Below are positions 31,339-32,393 of a stretch of DNA of 32,393 nucleotides, in pieces. The stretch is taken from NCBI RefSeq assembly GCF_000374365.1, contig NZ_KB894162.1, positions 1 through 32,393 of the forward strand, written 5' to 3'. A model generated the notes under the pieces. That model saw nothing but the letters and a program-made list of their open reading frames with translations. It had not been told where the DNA came from and ran no database searches. This DNA comes from Bacteroides gallinarum DSM 18171 = JCM 13658. GTDB taxonomy: Bacteria; Bacteroidota; Bacteroidia; Bacteroidales; Bacteroidaceae. The translations under genes and the position numbers were made by a program. Within the stretch, counting starts at the first letter, position 1; every line of letters begins with the position of its first letter.

Positions 31339-31508
31339 GTTTCCTACCTATAGGAAACTTCCGTTTTCACACACAGGAACGACAGTTTCTCATAATGGAA
31401 ATGACAATTTCCCCTAATGGGAACGATAGTTTCTCCTAATGGAAATGACGGTTTCCCTTAATGGGAACGATAGTTTCCTCTAATGGGAACGGCAGTAACC
31501 CCAAGCGG
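31339..31508. repeat. 22-bp tandem array with A/B alternation
   Basis: Six units start at 31377, 31399, 31421, 31443, 31465 and 31487. A units begin GAACGA and B units begin AAATGA; they alternate A-B-A-B-A. Most share a TAATGG end and a GTTTC core. Each A-unit junction contains a small dyad GGAAC/GTTTCC. A decayed unit and a perfect 8-bp hairpin GTTTCCTA/TAGGAAAC (31339-31358) precede it. Confidence 0.85.
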
Positions 31509-31632
31509 GACTGTCTTTTGTATGGTTGTCTACTTAGGTTCGTTCCGATTGATACCAAAGCGTTAAATCCGGTTGTTCTTTTGCAGGCATTTCTCTAAAA
31601 CATAGGGACAGGGCTTCACATTATTTTATTAT

Positions 31633-31794
31633 TTACTTATTTCTGTTTGAATGTAGGTGTAAGTGGGAATACTCTTGCAGAATTGAAGGCTTTTCCTCAA
31701 GAAAAAGAATGAAGCAAGCCTCTTGAGAGACATGGTTAACTGGAGCTAAATAATCAAGCGTGTCTGCAGGAAGCCCTTTCTTTCTATTCAGACT
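31633..31794 (-). pseudogene. Relic of an IS transposase N-terminal ORF
   Basis: On the minus strand a 53-codon open frame lacks a proper start and ends at a TAA. Its residues 8-50 align without gaps to residues 9-52 region of the intact IS ORF at 31987, sharing LP, TLDY, LEEK and EYS; 12 of 40 core positions are identical by hand. Stop codons block the frame upstream of 31794. It lies inside an IS terminal repeat (31825-31847) in matching orientation, so it is a degraded copy of a diverged relative. Confidence 0.72.
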
Positions 31795-31847
31795 AACAAA
31801 AATTTATGCTTAATCTATATGAATCCCTCAGATTTTTACGTTGACCC
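31633..31847 (-). mobile_element. Degraded second ISAon1-like element, left end only
   Basis: The outer end (minus strand, 31847 to 31825) reads GGGTCAACGTAAAAATCTGA and equals the end of the left-hand IS at 250-231. Just inside is the transposase relic (31633-31794). The end faces the intact right-hand IS, whose own terminal repeat starts at 31915, 67 bases away. No other part of the element is recognisable. Confidence 0.72.
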
Positions 31848-31986
31848 GGGATTGGGGCGTTTCGGTTTCATGCGCCAAAGATAACTATTTTAACTAATTC
31901 CCCCAAGATTTCAGGGGTCAACGTAAAACTCTGAGGAGTATATCCGATAAAATCTTATCTTTGCCTGCAACAACAGCACAGTAATT

Positions 31987-32328
31987 ATGGAAGCTAGCGG
32001 TTATCGTCTCCTTCTTCCCGAAGGGACATTGGATTATTTCAACATTTCCGATGTAAAGGAAAGCAGTAGTGAAATCGTGATTTACCTGGAAGAGAAAAAT
32101 GAGCTTCCCGGTGAGTATTCGAATGTCAAAGTGGAAAGCAAAGGCTTCTACGCTCCTGTGGTGGTTCAGGACTTCCCCGTCCGTGGCAAGCATCTTTTCC
32201 TGAATATCCGCCGTCGCCGGTGGATTTTGAAAGACGAGGGGCGTTACGTAAGCCGTAACTGGAAACTGGTGGCGGAAGGCAGCCGTATGACGCATGAATT
32301 TGCGTCTTTTTTAAAAGAATTATATTGA
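31987..32328 (+). CDS. IS transposase N-terminal ORF (ISAon1-like)
   Basis: This complete 113-residue first ORF of the element has the segment VVQDFPVRGKHLFLNIRRRRW, which resembles the conserved region before the zinc-binding and catalytic parts of ISL3-type transposases. It carries no catalytic triad, so it needs the second ORF to make an active transposase. The last codons follow a TTTTTTAAAAG run and the second frame overlaps it, which suggests either translational coupling or frameshifting. The other copy (1-178) is almost identical. Confidence 0.85.
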   Translation: MEASGYRLLLPEGTLDYFNISDVKESSSEIVIYLEEKNELPGEYSNVKVESKGFYAPVVVQDFPVRGKHLFLNIRRRRWILKDEGRYVSRNWKLVAEGSRMTHEFASFLKELY

Positions 32329-32393
32329 TACGCTTCCTGTCAGTTGTAAGCTGCTGGGAAGCCTGTTCGGTGTGGACGGTGAACTTCTTGAAC
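32315..32393 (+). CDS. IS transposase catalytic ORF, start only (partial)
   Basis: In the +1 frame relative to the first ORF, an open frame begins after a stop at 32312 and reads KNYIDTLPVSCKLLGSLFG and onward to the window end. It resembles the expected beginning of the catalytic transposase ORF of this IS group. No ATG is visible, so the initiation mode is unclear. The DDE residues lie outside the window. Confidence 0.6.

Larger units (their letters stand above)
31915..32393 (+). mobile_element. ISAon1-type insertion sequence, right-hand copy (5' part)
   Basis: The terminal repeat GGGTCAACGTAAAA begins at 31915. The first transposase ORF (31987-32328) is complete and the second begins before the window ends. 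About 98% identical by hand count to the reverse complement of 1-250. The element runs off the window. It faces a relic IS end on its left. Confidence 0.85.

Noticed and set aside
31154..31417. An 87-codon open frame starting in the dapA terminator
   Set aside because: It begins within the terminator hairpin and its 3' part is the 22-bp repeat array. The protein has no recognisable domain or coding pattern.
1..32393. Composite transposon defined by the two IS copies
   Set aside because: The segment between them consists of essential core genes (aspS, holA, trmD, ligA, dapA), so independent insertions are the simpler reading.

Overview
The window reads as a chromosomal segment of a Bacteroides species (order Bacteroidales). 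The evidence is a Bacteroides-type serine palmitoyltransferase, a class A beta-lactamase of the CblA/CepA kind, an ISAon1-type insertion sequence, a relic of a Bacteroides mobile-element integrase, and repeated TAnnTTTG -7 promoter elements, several with a TTTG about 20 bases upstream. I do not assign a species. I saw no rRNA, tRNA or CRISPR array.

Layout. 1-250 and 31915-32393 are two nearly identical, outward-facing partial copies of one insertion sequence, so IS DNA bounds the window on both sides. Beside the left copy is a broken tyrosine integrase start (284-483). Beside the right copy is a degenerate relic of a related IS in head-to-head orientation (31633-31847). Between them lie mostly housekeeping genes. 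0.5-4.8 kb: an Mpv17-like membrane protein, an exported M48 protease, serine palmitoyltransferase and a divergent lipid kinase. 5.0-7.2 kb: aspS and a GtrA-like protein. 7.2-10.3 kb (minus strand): a DUF2148 ferredoxin-like protein, agmatine deiminase, a small membrane protein and N-carbamoylputrescine amidase, the last two enzymes giving agmatine to putrescine. 10.4-12.5 kb: a FetA/FetB-like ABC exporter with a small membrane protein between its subunits. 12.5-14.4 kb: a NIF3-like protein and a coiled-coil zinc-ribbon protein. 14.5-21.6 kb: a tripartite RND efflux system (outer-membrane factor, adaptor, pump) followed by a class A beta-lactamase. 21.8-24.2 kb: a solitary HsdR-N-like protein, AMP nucleosidase and holA. 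24.2-25.0 kb: an AT-rich gap. 25.0-31.1 kb: an XRE-type regulator, pyrK-pyrD, trmD (minus), ligA and dapA.

The most unusual feature is a set of degenerate tandem repeats in gene gaps, each with its own private unit: 19, 21, 19-20, 26, 22, 14 and 22 bp. Several start within the last codons of a gene and run past its stop codon (8127, 10961, 11504, 15938). One array ends on the start codon of the next gene (fetB). Three arrays show alternating A/B units, which implies growth by dimers. Three or four of these arrays lie between genes that should share an mRNA. I know of no described system that matches this.

Other signals are intrinsic terminators placed just before the start codons of the M48 protease and the outer-membrane factor, an 18-bp dyad containing the beta-lactamase -7 element, a 48-bp-arm inverted repeat at 1313-1438, and overlapping divergent promoters near 10.3 kb.
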